DNA of 64,000 nucleotides from Sulfurospirillum sp. 1612 (GCF_036556685.1 NZ_CP140614.1:2232001-2296000), one strand, 5' to 3'. Counted from the first letter of the stretch, positions 1 to 9,460 are shown. Notes: generated by a model from the sequence alone, not told the origin. A program made the numbers and translations.

Positions 1-1193
1 CTATACTGCCAAAATCCTATCTTGATGCCCTTTTGTGCAAGCACATGAAGCCAAAGCAACGTGGCAAGCGACCCAAAAGGTGTCATCTTTGGTCCTAAAT
101 TACATCCGATGATATTGGCATAAGCCAAAAGATGATTGGGAACATCATGTAATGAGATATCCATAATCATCACCGTTGGCATATTGTTCATAATCGCACT
201 CAAAAAGGCTGATATAAAACCCGTCCCTAGCACGGCTATAAGATTTCCCTGTTGGCTAAGTGTATGTAAAATCGTCGCTAAATAATCAGTCAACCCCGCA
301 TTTTTCAGACCATAAACCACAATATAAAGTCCGATACTAAACCACACCACTTGCCAAGGAGCATTTTTTATCGTCAGCCACGCTTTGGCACTTTTTGTAT
401 AGCTCGCAATGGCTAAAAATACTAATCCTCCCCCCAGTGCAAAAAGGCTAATCGGGAGATGAAAATGATCACCGATAAAATAGCCCGCGAGCAAAATTGC
501 TAAAAAAAGCCAGCTAAATTTAAAAAGCATTTTGTTTTTGAGCACATCATCTTCATTTTTCAACAAACGAATATCAACCGCTTTTGGGATATCTTTACGC
601 AACACAATCCACAAAACAACAATAGAGACTATCGTACTGATAAGATAAGGCGCCCACATATTTTGAAGATACTCTAAAAATCCGATATGAAAATAATTAG
701 CGGTGACAATATTGGTGAGGTTTGAAAAAACAAACGGCAAAGAAGCACTATCACTAATAAAGCCTCCGGCTAATAAAAAGGCTAAAATCGTCTTGGTATT
801 GAGCTTCAAAACCCGCATCTTTGCAAGCAAAATCGGTGTTAAAATCAGAGCAGCCCCATCATTGGCAAAAAGAGCAGAAACAAAAGAGCCCAAACTCAAA
901 GAGTAGATAAACATCAAAGTGCCATTTCCTTTTGAGAGTTTGGCCATCTTGATGGCACACCATTCAAAAAAACCAATCTCATCTAAAACCATAGAAAGGA
1001 TGATAATCCCTACAAAGGCAAGTGTGGCATCCCAAACAATGCCCGTGACGGTCACAATATCATGAACACTCACCACACCCAAAACCAACGCGATGATAGC
1101 CCCAATGATGGCAGTCGTCCCGATTTGTAACCCTTTAGGTTGCCAAATCACAAAAAGAAGGGTGAGTAAAAACAGACTAGTTGCGAGTATCAT
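1..1193 (-). CDS. arsB: ArsB-type arsenite/anion efflux permease, cut by window edge
   Basis: Inner-membrane permease of the ArsB/NhaD ion-transporter superfamily, expected to expel arsenite or antimonite. The reverse strand from the ATG at 1193 stays open to the window edge, giving 397 visible residues. They are almost entirely hydrophobic helices and include the family-typical stretches FANDGAALILTPI and NNMPTVMIM. The family usually has about 410-430 residues, so only a short C-terminus is missing. The start lies inside the last codons of the ArsR gene (17-base overlap), so the two form an operon read from the arsR promoter. Substrate specificity within the superfamily is inferred from the arsR context. 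Confidence 0.85.
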   Translation of the reverse strand, partial: MILATSLFLLTLLFVIWQPKGLQIGTTAIIGAIIALVLGVVSVHDIVTVTGIVWDATLAFVGIIILSMVLDEIGFFEWCAIKMAKLSKGNGTLMFIYSLSLGSFVSALFANDGAALILTPILLAKMRVLKLNTKTILAFLLAGGFISDSASLPFVFSNLTNIVTANYFHIGFLEYLQNMWAPYLISTIVSIVVLWIVLRKDIPKAVDIRLLKNEDDVLKNKMLFKFSWLFLAILLAGYFIGDHFHLPISLFALGGGLVFLAIASYTKSAKAWLTIKNAPWQVVWFSIGLYIVVYGLKNAGLTDYLATILHTLSQQGNLIAVLGTGFISAFLSAIMNNMPTVMIMDISLHDVPNHLLAYANIIGCNLGPKMTPFGSLATLLWLHVLAQKGIKIGFWQY

Positions 1194-1500
1194 CGAGGTC
1201 ACATCCTTTGTCTAATTTTGGAATTTCAATATCGAGATAACCAATCTCTTTTAAAATAGCTTGACGAAATGCATCAAGTGGCGTTCTGATACTATAATGG
1301 GCCCATCGTCCCCTGCGTTCTACTTTTAAAAATCCCGCCTCTTTCAAAATCTTTAGGTGTCGTGATACGCGTGATTGAATCATCTCAAAGGAGTTTTCGA
1401 TATCACAAACACAGACTTCACCATGCATATCAATAAATCTGAGAATTTGTACTCTTGTCTCATCATTCGTTGCGCCAATAGTCTTCAAAAATATATCCAT
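1177..1500 (-). CDS. arsR: ArsR-family metalloid-responsive repressor
   Basis: Winged-helix repressor of 107 residues, a normal length for the ArsR/SmtB family. The helix-turn-helix spans roughly residues 25-70 (SRVSRHLKILKEAGFLKVERRGRWAHY). The segment VCVCDI near residue 30 carries the CxC of the classic ELCVCDL metal-binding helix, so As(III) or Sb(III) is the likely inducer. The ATG is preceded 8 bases upstream by AAGGAG (1509-1514). It is co-transcribed with arsB. The palindrome at 1544-1581 overlaps its -35 box and is the obvious operator. Confidence 0.93.
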   Translation of the reverse strand: MDIFLKTIGATNDETRVQILRFIDMHGEVCVCDIENSFEMIQSRVSRHLKILKEAGFLKVERRGRWAHYSIRTPLDAFRQAILKEIGYLDIEIPKLDKGCDLDDTRN

Positions 1501-1530
1501 GATGCGTGCTCCTTTTATAATTTTTTCGAA

Positions 1531-1594
1531 AGTATAGCAGAATAATTACAATATATCAAGATATGTTGATATATTGTAATTAAGTTTTTATAAA
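1531..1594. promoter_or_regulatory. Divergent arsR / chemoreceptor promoters sharing one ArsR palindrome
   Basis: A perfect 16-base inverted repeat lies at 1544-1559 and 1566-1581 with a 6-base spacer; its core ATCAA-N6-TTGAT matches ArsR/SmtB operators. Each arm supplies a TTGATA -35 box. On the minus strand -35 is 1554-1559 and -10 TATACT is 1531-1536 (17-base spacer), reading into arsR. On the plus strand -35 is 1566-1571 and -10 TATAAA is 1589-1594 (again 17 bases), reading into the chemoreceptor gene. Repressor bound here should cover both -35 boxes at once. Confidence 0.8.
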
Positions 1595-1645
1595 TCCCTA
1601 AAATTGTATTATTCTCCAATATTTATTGATTAGAAGGATTCTTTC

Positions 1646-3334
1646 ATGAAACTTGCCACAAAAACACTACTTGTCGTTTTAAGCTTCTTGACACTGACTG
1701 CTGTGTCAATCGTCAGTATTTCAGCCTATTTCAGCTATCAAAATAGCCAAAAATATCAAAATGAATTTAAAAAACAAATCCTTAATCAAGCAAAAGAAAA
1801 AGTGAAAACGGAAATTGATATTGCCATAAGCACCGCACAATCTCTCTATCAAGAAGAGAAGAAACTCGGCTTCAAAGAAGAACGAATTAAAGAGGATATT
1901 AAAAATGCACTCCGAGGTATCTCTTTTGATAAAGGAGAAGGATATTTTTTCATATATGATACACAAGGCATTCGCGTGATGCACCCAAAACTCACAGATA
2001 CAGAAGGAAAAAACTACATCAATCTTAAAGACTCCAACGGGGTCAAGATTATCAAAGAACTTATCAAAGTAGCTCAAAATGGTGGTGGCTATGTGACGTA
2101 TTATTTCTCTAAGAAAAAAGGGGGCAAACCGTATCCAAAACTCAGCTATGCCAAAGAATTTGAACCCTATGGTTGGGTAGTAGGAACGGGTGAATATATT
2201 GACCATCTTGATACGAAAATGGCACAAATGAAAACAGCGGCAAAAACATCATTTTTTAATGATATGATGACATTTGTCACCATCATCCTACTGTGTGCGA
2301 TCATCGGCTCTATCTTGATCTATTTTTTACTCAACATGATGCTCTCACGTCCGTTGAAAAAATTAGCAGAAACTACAAAAGATTTAGCCAGTGGGAATGG
2401 TGATCTTACCAAAAAATTGACTGTTAAAGGCAAAGATGAGATTGCAATGGCAAGCACAGAGATTAATAACTTCATTGAAAAAGTTCGTATCATGACACAA
2501 AATGCCAAGTCACTCTCAGCTGAGAATTCCTCAATCTCCAATGAGCTCTCCAACACCTCACTTGAGGTCGGTAAACTGGTCGAAAACTCTACGGTATTAG
2601 TAGAAACCACCACAAAACAAGCCGGTGGTATTTATACCGATATGACGGCAAGCATCGAAGAGGCAAAAACAGCAAAAGGGGATTTAGAGACGGCTAACAA
2701 CTCGCTTGATGAAGCGCGTGATGCCATATTGAAACTCACACAAGATATCCAAGAAAGTGCAGCCATAGAGGTCGAAATGGCAGGCCGAATCCAACAACTC
2801 AGCAGTGATGCTGAACAAGTCAAACAAGTCTTGAATGTCATCAGCGATATTGCTGAGCAAACCAACTTACTCGCACTCAATGCAGCTATTGAAGCCGCAC
2901 GTGCCGGAGAACACGGTCGTGGATTTGCCGTGGTGGCTGATGAAGTGAGAAAATTAGCAGAGCGTACACAAAAATCTCTGTCTGAAATCAATGCGACGAT
3001 TAACGTCATCGTCCAATCCATCACAGAATCAAGCCAACAAATGACTCAAAATTCCGAACATGTCGAAGAGTTAAGCGTCACGGCGCAAAGTGTGGAGAGT
3101 AAAATCAATGATCTCTCTTCTGTGATGGTCAAAGCCAACCATATGGCTGAAAATAGCGTCGATCAATACATTCAAAGTGGCAATAACATCAAAGTCATCA
3201 TCAATAATATCGAAGAAGTCAACAAAATTTCAGCTAAAAATGCCAGAAGTATCGAAGAAATCGCTAGTGCCGCAGAACATATGAACAGTATGACAGAAAC
3301 ACTCAACAACAAGTTAAGTGAATTTAGAACATGA
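1646..3334 (+). CDS. Methyl-accepting chemotaxis protein with periplasmic single-Cache domain
   Basis: Membrane chemoreceptor of 562 residues. A transmembrane helix (about 7-29) is followed by a periplasmic sCache_2-type domain (about 35-200, with GYFFIYD, HP, GGGYVTY and GWVVGTGEY), a second helix (about 205-230), HAMP, and the methyl-accepting signalling domain with the conserved hairpin tip [19 protein letters not shown]. Related Cache domains often bind small carboxylates, but the ligand is unknown here. The ATG has AGAAGGA 7 bases upstream. It diverges from arsR across the shared palindrome and is therefore probably derepressed by arsenic. It ends almost back to back with the MarR gene. 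Confidence 0.93.
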   Translation: MKLATKTLLVVLSFLTLTAVSIVSISAYFSYQNSQKYQNEFKKQILNQAKEKVKTEIDIAISTAQSLYQEEKKLGFKEERIKEDIKNALRGISFDKGEGYFFIYDTQGIRVMHPKLTDTEGKNYINLKDSNGVKIIKELIKVAQNGGGYVTYYFSKKKGGKPYPKLSYAKEFEPYGWVVGTGEYIDHLDTKMAQMKTAAKTSFFNDMMTFVTIILLCAIIGSILIYFLLNMMLSRPLKKLAETTKDLASGNGDLTKKLTVKGKDEIAMASTEINNFIEKVRIMTQNAKSLSAENSSISNELSNTSLEVGKLVENSTVLVETTTKQAGGIYTDMTASIEEAKTAKGDLETANNSLDEARDAILKLTQDIQESAAIEVEMAGRIQQLSSDAEQVKQVLNVISDIAEQTNLLALNAAIEAARAGEHGRGFAVVADEVRKLAERTQKSLSEINATINVIVQSITESSQQMTQNSEHVEELSVTAQSVESKINDLSSVMVKANHMAENSVDQYIQSGNNIKVIINNIEEVNKISAKNARSIEEIASAAEHMNSMTETLNNKLSEFRT

Positions 3335-3336
3335 TA

Positions 3337-3759
3337 TTAGAGATTTGTTAAATTATTAAAGATAGTTCTGAGTGTTTTAATATTATTATGAAGCATCTCA
3401 TCACTCACGCCCATGAGTATATCTGAGCGAAGTGCATTAATAATCGTCTTTGAATCTTCAAATCTTATCGCACCCTCATCTGTAAATTGAACGATTTTAG
3501 CACGTTTATCATGAGGGTGTTCTACCCTCTCAATCCAACCATCTGCTTCTAGAGAATTAAGCAATCTAGCAAGCGTCGAATTTTCAATTGTCAAATACGT
3601 TGCCAGTTCATGCTGAATAATACCCTCCTTGTGACGGCTCATCAACGACATCGCCGACCATTTTGCATGGCTTAATCCTAAAGGCTTCAACCTTTCATTT
3701 AAAGACATCCTCCACAATCTCGCCGTATCTCCCATCAATTGACCAAACTCTTCTTTCAT
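3337..3759 (-). CDS. MarR-family transcriptional regulator of the adjacent efflux operon
   Basis: Winged-helix regulator of 140 residues. The recognition region reads ELATYLTIENSTLARLLNSL and the wing contains DKRAKIVQFTDEG, both typical of MarR proteins. I start it at the ATG at 3759, which has AGGGGA a few bases upstream; an in-frame ATG nine codons earlier lacks a good ribosome binding site. It diverges from an EmrAB-like pump with a perfect palindrome in between, the usual layout of a local repressor of drug efflux. The inducer is unknown. Confidence 0.88.
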   Translation of the reverse strand: MKEEFGQLMGDTARLWRMSLNERLKPLGLSHAKWSAMSLMSRHKEGIIQHELATYLTIENSTLARLLNSLEADGWIERVEHPHDKRAKIVQFTDEGAIRFEDSKTIINALRSDILMGVSDEMLHNNIKTLRTIFNNLTNL

Positions 3760-3850
3760 GATTTCCCCTATAGTATTCTGTATCATATTTCTAAAAAAAT
3801 TACTTAATGATTATTTTACATAAAAAATGCTAAAATCCAGTTTTAATTTA

Positions 3851-3865
3851 GTTAGCAATGCTAAC
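3851..3865. promoter_or_regulatory. Probable MarR operator in front of emrA
   Basis: Perfect palindrome GTTAGC-AAT-GCTAAC between the divergent marR and emrA genes. It sits about 14 bases downstream of a -10-like TAAAAT (3832-3837) on the plus strand and ahead of the emrA start at 3884, a position where a bound MarR dimer would block transcription. The half-site TTAGC/GCTAA resembles known MarR-family sites. Confidence 0.65.
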
Positions 3866-3883
3866 AATATACAAGGATTTTAT

Positions 3884-5029
3884 GTGGAAGCAAAAGAGAT
3901 TAACAAAAATAAAAAGAGAAATAACATCTTAATATTTCTTGCTTTATTTTTCATTTTAGTCGGTTTAGGGTATGGCGTTTACTACTATTTATACGCTCAG
4001 TTTTACGAATCAACCGATAATGCCTATGCCAAACAAAATATTGTCTATGTGACCCCTCAAGTCAGTGGCATCGTCGATAAAGTCTATGTTCATGAAACCC
4101 AATATGTCAAAAGAGGACAATTGTTAGCCAGTCTTGATGATAGAGATTTGAATCTCGCATTTGAACAAGCCAAAACCAATCTTGCCAATACAGTGAGAGA
4201 TATTAGCAAATTGTACCAACAAAAAGCCTCAGCACTCTCTGCTCTCAAACTCGCGCAAATCAATTTAGAAAAAGCCAAAACGGACCTAAAGAGAAAAGAG
4301 TATCTCAAAAAATACCATGCCCTCTCAGAAGAGGTATATCAAGATTTCAAGTTTGCCTACGATAAGGCCGTACAAAATCTTGATATTGCCAAAAAACAAG
4401 TGGCAGAGCTCAATTCTATTTTAAGAAGTAATACCATCTATGAAGACCCTCAGGTCAAAAAAGCTGTTGTTGCTGTAAAGCAGAGTTATTTAAACTTAAA
4501 AAGAAGCAAAATCATGGCACCTACTAGCGGTATCATCGCGCAAAGAAAACTCAGTGATGGAGAATCCGTCAGTCCTGCTTCTACACTGTTTGCAATCGTC
4601 CCAACGAAAGGATTTTGGGTTGATGCCAATTTTAAGGAGACCCAATTGCATCATATCCGAATTGGGCAGAGTGCCATATTATACTCTGATCTTTATGGCG
4701 CGAGTGTCACTTATCATGGAAAAGTAGCAGGAATCAATCCAGGAACGGGTGCTGTTTTTTCATTATTGCCAGCACAAAATGCAACCGGAAACTGGATAAA
4801 AATCGTACAAAGAATTCCCGTTCGCATCACACTCGATCCAAAAGAGTTACAAAAACATCCGCTTCATGTAGGAAACTCGATGCAAGTGACCGTAGATATT
4901 CACAACCAAAAGGGTCAAATCTATAATCACCAAACAAAAAGTGTAGAGGATACAACGCCACCGCTATATCAAGATTCAATCAAAGAGGCAACGGCTATTT
5001 CCAATCACATCATCAGGCAAAATCTGTGA
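3884..5029 (+). CDS. emrA: EmrA/HlyD-type membrane fusion protein of a drug efflux pump
   Basis: Periplasmic adaptor linking the inner-membrane EmrB-type pump to an outer-membrane channel. It has one N-terminal transmembrane helix (about 14-38), the family motif ESTDNAYAKQN, a biotinyl/lipoyl half-motif (VYVHETQYVKRGQLL), a long alpha-helical hairpin, and the second half-motif followed by a beta barrel (IMAPTSGIIAQRKL). I choose the GTG at 3884 because AAGGA lies 6 bases upstream; an in-frame ATG at 3827 would precede the likely transcription start and put the operator inside the gene. The stop overlaps the emrB start (GTGA), implying coupling. Confidence 0.9.
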   Translation: MEAKEINKNKKRNNILIFLALFFILVGLGYGVYYYLYAQFYESTDNAYAKQNIVYVTPQVSGIVDKVYVHETQYVKRGQLLASLDDRDLNLAFEQAKTNLANTVRDISKLYQQKASALSALKLAQINLEKAKTDLKRKEYLKKYHALSEEVYQDFKFAYDKAVQNLDIAKKQVAELNSILRSNTIYEDPQVKKAVVAVKQSYLNLKRSKIMAPTSGIIAQRKLSDGESVSPASTLFAIVPTKGFWVDANFKETQLHHIRIGQSAILYSDLYGASVTYHGKVAGINPGTGAVFSLLPAQNATGNWIKIVQRIPVRITLDPKELQKHPLHVGNSMQVTVDIHNQKGQIYNHQTKSVEDTTPPLYQDSIKEATAISNHIIRQNL

Positions 5030-6540
5030 ATCAACACGAACCTTTTCCAACCCCGCTTCTAGCGGTGCTGACGCTATTTTTGGCACTAGCTACTTTTATG
5101 CAGGTGCTTGATACCACTATTGCCAATGTTTCCATCCCTACCATTGCCGGTGATTTAGGGGTGACTCCGACACAGGGTACCTGGGTCATTACAGCCTTTG
5201 CGGTTTCTAATGCCATCGCCATGCCACTCACGGGATGGCTTGCCAAACGCTTTGGAGAGGTGCGATTATTTGTCTTCTCCACGGGACTTTTTTCACTCAC
5301 ATCCATGTTATGCGGTATGGCACCAAATTATCAAATGCTCATATTTGGAAGGGTATTACAAGGTGCCGTTGCTGCGCCAATGATGCCCTTGTCTCAGAGT
5401 TTATTGCTCTCCAATTACCCAAAACATAAAAAAGGATTGGCACTAGCATTTTGGTCGATGACAGCAACACTAGGACCTATTGCAGGGCCTCTTCTTGGTG
5501 GATACATCACAGATAATTTTGATTGGCCTTGGATTTTTTATATCAACGTTCCTATCGGCTTACTCAGTGCTTTTATCGTTTGGGAAATGCTAAAAGATAG
5601 AGAAACTGATGTTGCAAAATTTCCGATTGATTATATCGGATTGGCTCTTTTGATCGTGGGAGTCGGATCCTTGCAAATTATGCTAGATAAAGGCAACGAA
5701 CTAGACTGGTTCTCCTCTCCTACCATTATTATTTTGTGTATTATCACCGTAATATCCATCTCATTTTTTATCGTTTGGGAATTGTTCAACAAACATCCGG
5801 TCATCGACCTTTCACTCTTTACAAGTCGCAATTTCACCATAGGAGCCATCTCTTTGAGCCTGGGTTATACGATATTTTTAGGCGGAGGTGTTGTGTTTCC
5901 TTTGTGGCTTCAAACAGAACTGGGATATACTGCATTTTGGGCAGGATTTGCATCTGCTACGGTAGGAATCTTTGCCTTTTTACTCTCCCCTTTAGTAGGA
6001 AGCAATATGCACCGTCTGAATCTGAGAGTTTTGATTACCTTTAGCTTTATTTTATTTGGGATTAGCTATTATTGGATGGCAAATTTTACGACCGAAATCG
6101 ATCTCTTTCATGCATCCGTACCACGACTTTTGATGGGTGCTGCTATGAGTATGTTTTTTGTGCCTTTAACTGCTATCATTCTATCTGAATTGGACGAAGC
6201 ACACACCGCCTCAGCTATGGGACTAGTAAACTTCTTGCGAATTTTAGGTGGAGGACTTGGGACTTCTATCGCCGTCACGCTCTGGGAGCGATGGGGTCAC
6301 TATCATCATGCAATCATATCAGAGCAAGTCACGATGTTTTCTCACACAGCACAAACGGCTGTTTCGTCCTTACATCATGCTGCATTACCGGCACTGCCTA
6401 TTATAGACCAGTTGATAACGCAACAAGCAATGACGCGATCTAATGATGATATATTGTTGTTGTCTAGCTATGCATTTGCTGGACTGATTATATTGATATG
6501 GATGGCAAAACCGCCATTTATGTCGCATCACGCCAAATAG
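5026..6540 (+). CDS. emrB: EmrB-type DHA2 family multidrug MFS transporter
   Basis: Inner-membrane proton-driven drug exporter of 504 residues with about 14 predicted transmembrane helices, as in the DHA2 branch of the major facilitator superfamily. The helix-1 motif LDTTIANVSIPTIAGDLG, the motif-A loop GWLAKRFGEVRLF and the motif-C segment TATLGPIAGPLLGG are all recognisable. The GTG start overlaps the emrA stop by four bases. It works with EmrA and an outer-membrane protein not present in this window. The substrate cannot be read from sequence. Confidence 0.92.
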   Translation: MNQHEPFPTPLLAVLTLFLALATFMQVLDTTIANVSIPTIAGDLGVTPTQGTWVITAFAVSNAIAMPLTGWLAKRFGEVRLFVFSTGLFSLTSMLCGMAPNYQMLIFGRVLQGAVAAPMMPLSQSLLLSNYPKHKKGLALAFWSMTATLGPIAGPLLGGYITDNFDWPWIFYINVPIGLLSAFIVWEMLKDRETDVAKFPIDYIGLALLIVGVGSLQIMLDKGNELDWFSSPTIIILCIITVISISFFIVWELFNKHPVIDLSLFTSRNFTIGAISLSLGYTIFLGGGVVFPLWLQTELGYTAFWAGFASATVGIFAFLLSPLVGSNMHRLNLRVLITFSFILFGISYYWMANFTTEIDLFHASVPRLLMGAAMSMFFVPLTAIILSELDEAHTASAMGLVNFLRILGGGLGTSIAVTLWERWGHYHHAIISEQVTMFSHTAQTAVSSLHHAALPALPIIDQLITQQAMTRSNDDILLLSSYAFAGLIILIWMAKPPFMSHHAK

Positions 6541-6549
6541 TAGGAGATA

Positions 6550-7692
6550 ATGAAAAAAATTGAATTAGCGATCTTGGTCTATATTATCACCATATCACTC
6601 TCTGTTATGTACGCAACCCAACCTCTACAACCCCTGCTTGCAAGGGTCTTTCATGTTGACTTGATTCAAGCTTCTGCTTTTACGGCCGTCATGCTCTTCT
6701 CTTTAGCGATTGCACCGATTATTTATGGCTATATACTAGAGAGTTTCTCAGCAAAAAAAATGTTGCAGATATCAACAGCCGTACTCTTTATTACCAATAT
6801 ATTTTTAGGGCTCAGTGTGAATTATGAGATGTTTTTAGCCATCCGCTTGATAGAGGGATTGGTCATCCCGGCCATTTTGACATCCGTGATGAGTATCTTG
6901 GCAAATTTGGATAAAGAAAATGTGAAATTTAACATGTCCTTATATGTCGCAGCCACCGTTTTTGGAGGTATTGTAGGACGTGTAGGATCAGGAGTCATCG
7001 CCACCAATTTTGGATGGAGGATAGTATTTATATCTTTATCCGTGCAATTATTGTTCGCATTATATTTTGTCAGAAAGATTCAATACACCGGCGAAACTAA
7101 AATGGTCAAAGCCAAGCTATCAGATGTCCTCTCCATCCTCAAAGATCGAAGATTTACAACCGTATACTTACTGATGTTTACAATATTTTTTGTCTTTGGC
7201 GGACTTTTAAATATCATCCCTTTTCGCATGAAAGAGATCAATCCAAACAGCACTGAAGCACAAATCGGATTGATGTATTTAGGATACAGTACCGGTATTG
7301 TCGTCTCACTTTTTTCACATAAAATTGTCAAATTCTTCAAAACGGAGATGCGAACCATTATCGTAGCGACACTTTTTTTTAATATTATTGTCGTCATTTT
7401 TGTCGTTAAAAATATCACCTTTATTTTCCTGCTTCTCTTTTTATTTTGTGTAGGGATGTTTACGATACATTCGATTTCATCAGGACTTGCCAACTCAATC
7501 CGTGCAGATAAGCGTTCCATCACATCGGGGATGTACCTGACATTTTATTATATTGGGGGATCATTGGGTTCCATATTTCCCGCGATGATTTATCAAAATT
7601 TTGGATGGAATACTACGATATTTATGTTCACGTTTATCCTATTTTCTATTCTCATGTTTGTCCTTTATAGTCAGCGATATTTCAAAACATAA
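6550..7692 (+). CDS. MFS efflux transporter (YnfM-like)
   Basis: A second major facilitator protein, 380 residues with about 12 transmembrane helices, starting nine bases after emrB with a GGAGATA ribosome binding site. The N-terminal motif MYATQPLQPLLARVF and the motif-A-like loop IIYGYILESFSAKKM resemble YnfM and related arabinose/drug exporters. Its position suggests it belongs to the MarR-controlled operon. Substrate unknown. A weak hairpin (GTGA...TCAC near 7697-7713) follows the stop. Confidence 0.82.
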   Translation: MKKIELAILVYIITISLSVMYATQPLQPLLARVFHVDLIQASAFTAVMLFSLAIAPIIYGYILESFSAKKMLQISTAVLFITNIFLGLSVNYEMFLAIRLIEGLVIPAILTSVMSILANLDKENVKFNMSLYVAATVFGGIVGRVGSGVIATNFGWRIVFISLSVQLLFALYFVRKIQYTGETKMVKAKLSDVLSILKDRRFTTVYLLMFTIFFVFGGLLNIIPFRMKEINPNSTEAQIGLMYLGYSTGIVVSLFSHKIVKFFKTEMRTIIVATLFFNIIVVIFVVKNITFIFLLLFLFCVGMFTIHSISSGLANSIRADKRSITSGMYLTFYYIGGSLGSIFPAMIYQNFGWNTTIFMFTFILFSILMFVLYSQRYFKT

Positions 7693-7779
7693 AAACGTGA
7701 TTTTTGATTCACAGCTAATTTTAAGTAATTTTTAAGTAAAATATCTGTCAATTCAGAACTTCTTAAAAGAACTTCTTCT

Positions 7780-7822
7780 AAACCTGCCGAGATTTGGTCC
7801 TACCGAGCGAGCATGCAGGTTT
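7780..7822 (+). terminator. Stem-loop with T-run in the leader of the DEAD-box helicase gene
   Basis: The 281-base gap between the MFS gene and the helicase gene holds an 8-base perfect stem, AAACCTGC (7780-7787) and GCAGGTTT (7815-7822), continuing into a run of T to 7825, i.e. a terminator or attenuator shape. Upstream is a -10-like TAAAAT (7736-7741) and a direct repeat GAACTTCTT (7756-7764, 7769-7777). Downstream are a second inverted repeat GTAAAG/CTTTAC (7883-7888, 7894-7899) and a 12-base A/T direct repeat (7925-7936, 7942-7953). This may be a small RNA of about 75 bases or a long regulatory leader. Confidence 0.5.
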
Positions 7823-7973
7823 TTTGCATACTAGTTTGTCGGGTTAATAGGACACCAATCACTAACTCAAAATTTTTATGTAGTAAAGTATTGCTTTACA
7901 TTTATATTCTTTAATATAGTTTTGAAAATAAAATTTATGAAAAAATAAAATTTTTTCAAACAGGAAACAAAAA

Positions 7974-9437
7974 ATGGCAATCACCTTCGAAGAATTTAAT
8001 CTCGATCCCGATATCTTAAAAGCAGTAGTCGATGCAGGCTTTAGAGAACCAAGTCCCGTACAAGAAATGGCAATCCCACTGGTTATGGCCGGTCATGATA
8101 TCGTAGCACAAGCACAAACCGGTACCGGAAAAACCGCAGCATTTGGTCTCTCTACTATGAGTATGATCGATCCTAGTAAAAACAGAGTACAGATTTTGGT
8201 CATCACACCAACCAGAGAATTGGCTACCCAAGTGAGTGATGAACTTTTTTCTCTTGGAAAACATAAAAACATCAAAACCGTCACCATCTATGGGGGTAGC
8301 TCTTATGTCAGACAACTCTCCCTCATCGAAAAAGGAGCAAGCGTTGTCGTTGCTACTCCAGGTAGAATGCTAGATCTTTTGCAAAATGGAAAACTACGAA
8401 ATTTTGCACCTGAAATCGTTGTACTTGATGAAGCAGATGAGATGCTTGATATGGGATTTTTAGAGGATATTGAAAGTATTTTGAAATTTCTACCTGAAAC
8501 ACGACAAACACTGCTTTTCTCAGCTACCATGCCAGAACCAATTAAAAGATTGGCAAAACGCACATTAAAAGATCCAAAATTTGTGAGTATTACACCAAAA
8601 GAACATGCTACTAATGAAGATATTGAACAACTCTATTATGTCATCGAAGAACAAGAGCGAGACAATGCCCTAATTCGATTATTAGACTCACTTGAGCCGA
8701 CCAAATCGATTGTCTTTTGTCGTACCAAAAAAGAAGTCGATCGTGTTTCCACGCAACTCATGGCCATTGGATATCCAGCAAAAGGCTTGCATGGAGATAT
8801 GGAACAAAATCAAAGAGAGAGCGTCATCAAAGCTTTTAGAAATTCTCAAATTGAGATTCTTGTGGCAACTGATGTGGCAGCTAGAGGTTTGAATGTAGCA
8901 GATATTTCTCATGTCTTTAACTTTCACATGCCATTTGATCCTGAGAGTTATGTTCACAGAATCGGAAGAACTGGAAGAGCCGGTAAAAAAGGGACGGCTA
9001 TTACATTGGTCACACCAATGGAATACCACAGTATGCAACGCATTGCCAAAAAAGTTGGTACGAATATCCAGTTTAAAATGGTACCAACTTTGAATGATGT
9101 CAAAGAATCTCAACTCGAAAAAGTGGCAAGAGAAATCGAAAAAGCAGAACTCGACGAAAATGCACAAAAGATACTTGACATTTTGGGTGACGATATAAAT
9201 CTGAGCAAAATTTCACTCAAACTCATCTCAATGTTGCTCAACCAAAACTCTTTCCAAGGTCCAAATACGATTGGATTTGATCAAAAATCACTCTCTAAAA
9301 TCATCAAAAGAATCGAAGAGCGAAACAATCGCAATGGCCGCAGTAGAGATAGGAACAGAAGTTATAGCAGAGGCCGAGGGCGTGATTCAGGCAGTCGAAG
9401 TACCTCAAGTGGGAGAAGAAGTCGAACACGTAATTGA
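7974..9437 (+). CDS. DEAD-box ATP-dependent RNA helicase
   Basis: Cytoplasmic RNA helicase of 487 residues, acting in ribosome assembly or mRNA turnover by analogy to DeaD/RhlE. The Q motif lies near residues 23-35, Walker A AQTGTGKT at 47-54, DEAD at 152-155, SAT at 183-185, and the second RecA domain ends with HRIGRTGRAGKKG. The C-terminal 35 residues are Arg/Ser/Gly-rich (RNRSYSRGRGRDSG), a low-complexity RNA-binding tail. CAGGAAAC precedes the ATG. The long structured leader suggests post-transcriptional or cold-shock control, as known for deaD/csdA elsewhere. Confidence 0.95.
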   Translation: MAITFEEFNLDPDILKAVVDAGFREPSPVQEMAIPLVMAGHDIVAQAQTGTGKTAAFGLSTMSMIDPSKNRVQILVITPTRELATQVSDELFSLGKHKNIKTVTIYGGSSYVRQLSLIEKGASVVVATPGRMLDLLQNGKLRNFAPEIVVLDEADEMLDMGFLEDIESILKFLPETRQTLLFSATMPEPIKRLAKRTLKDPKFVSITPKEHATNEDIEQLYYVIEEQERDNALIRLLDSLEPTKSIVFCRTKKEVDRVSTQLMAIGYPAKGLHGDMEQNQRESVIKAFRNSQIEILVATDVAARGLNVADISHVFNFHMPFDPESYVHRIGRTGRAGKKGTAITLVTPMEYHSMQRIAKKVGTNIQFKMVPTLNDVKESQLEKVAREIEKAELDENAQKILDILGDDINLSKISLKLISMLLNQNSFQGPNTIGFDQKSLSKIIKRIEERNNRNGRSRDRNRSYSRGRGRDSGSRSTSSGRRSRTRN

Positions 9438-9460
9438 GTAATAAAAGAATAATTTTTTAA

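Noticed and set aside
1721-2227. 168-codon open frame antisense to the chemoreceptor gene
   Set aside because: A shadow of a long gene in AT-rich DNA; its product has no recognisable domain and the plus-strand protein is fully explained.
3827-3883. ATG at 3827 as start of emrA
   Set aside because: It overlaps the likely -10 box and the MarR palindrome and lacks a ribosome binding site; GTG at 3884 fits better.
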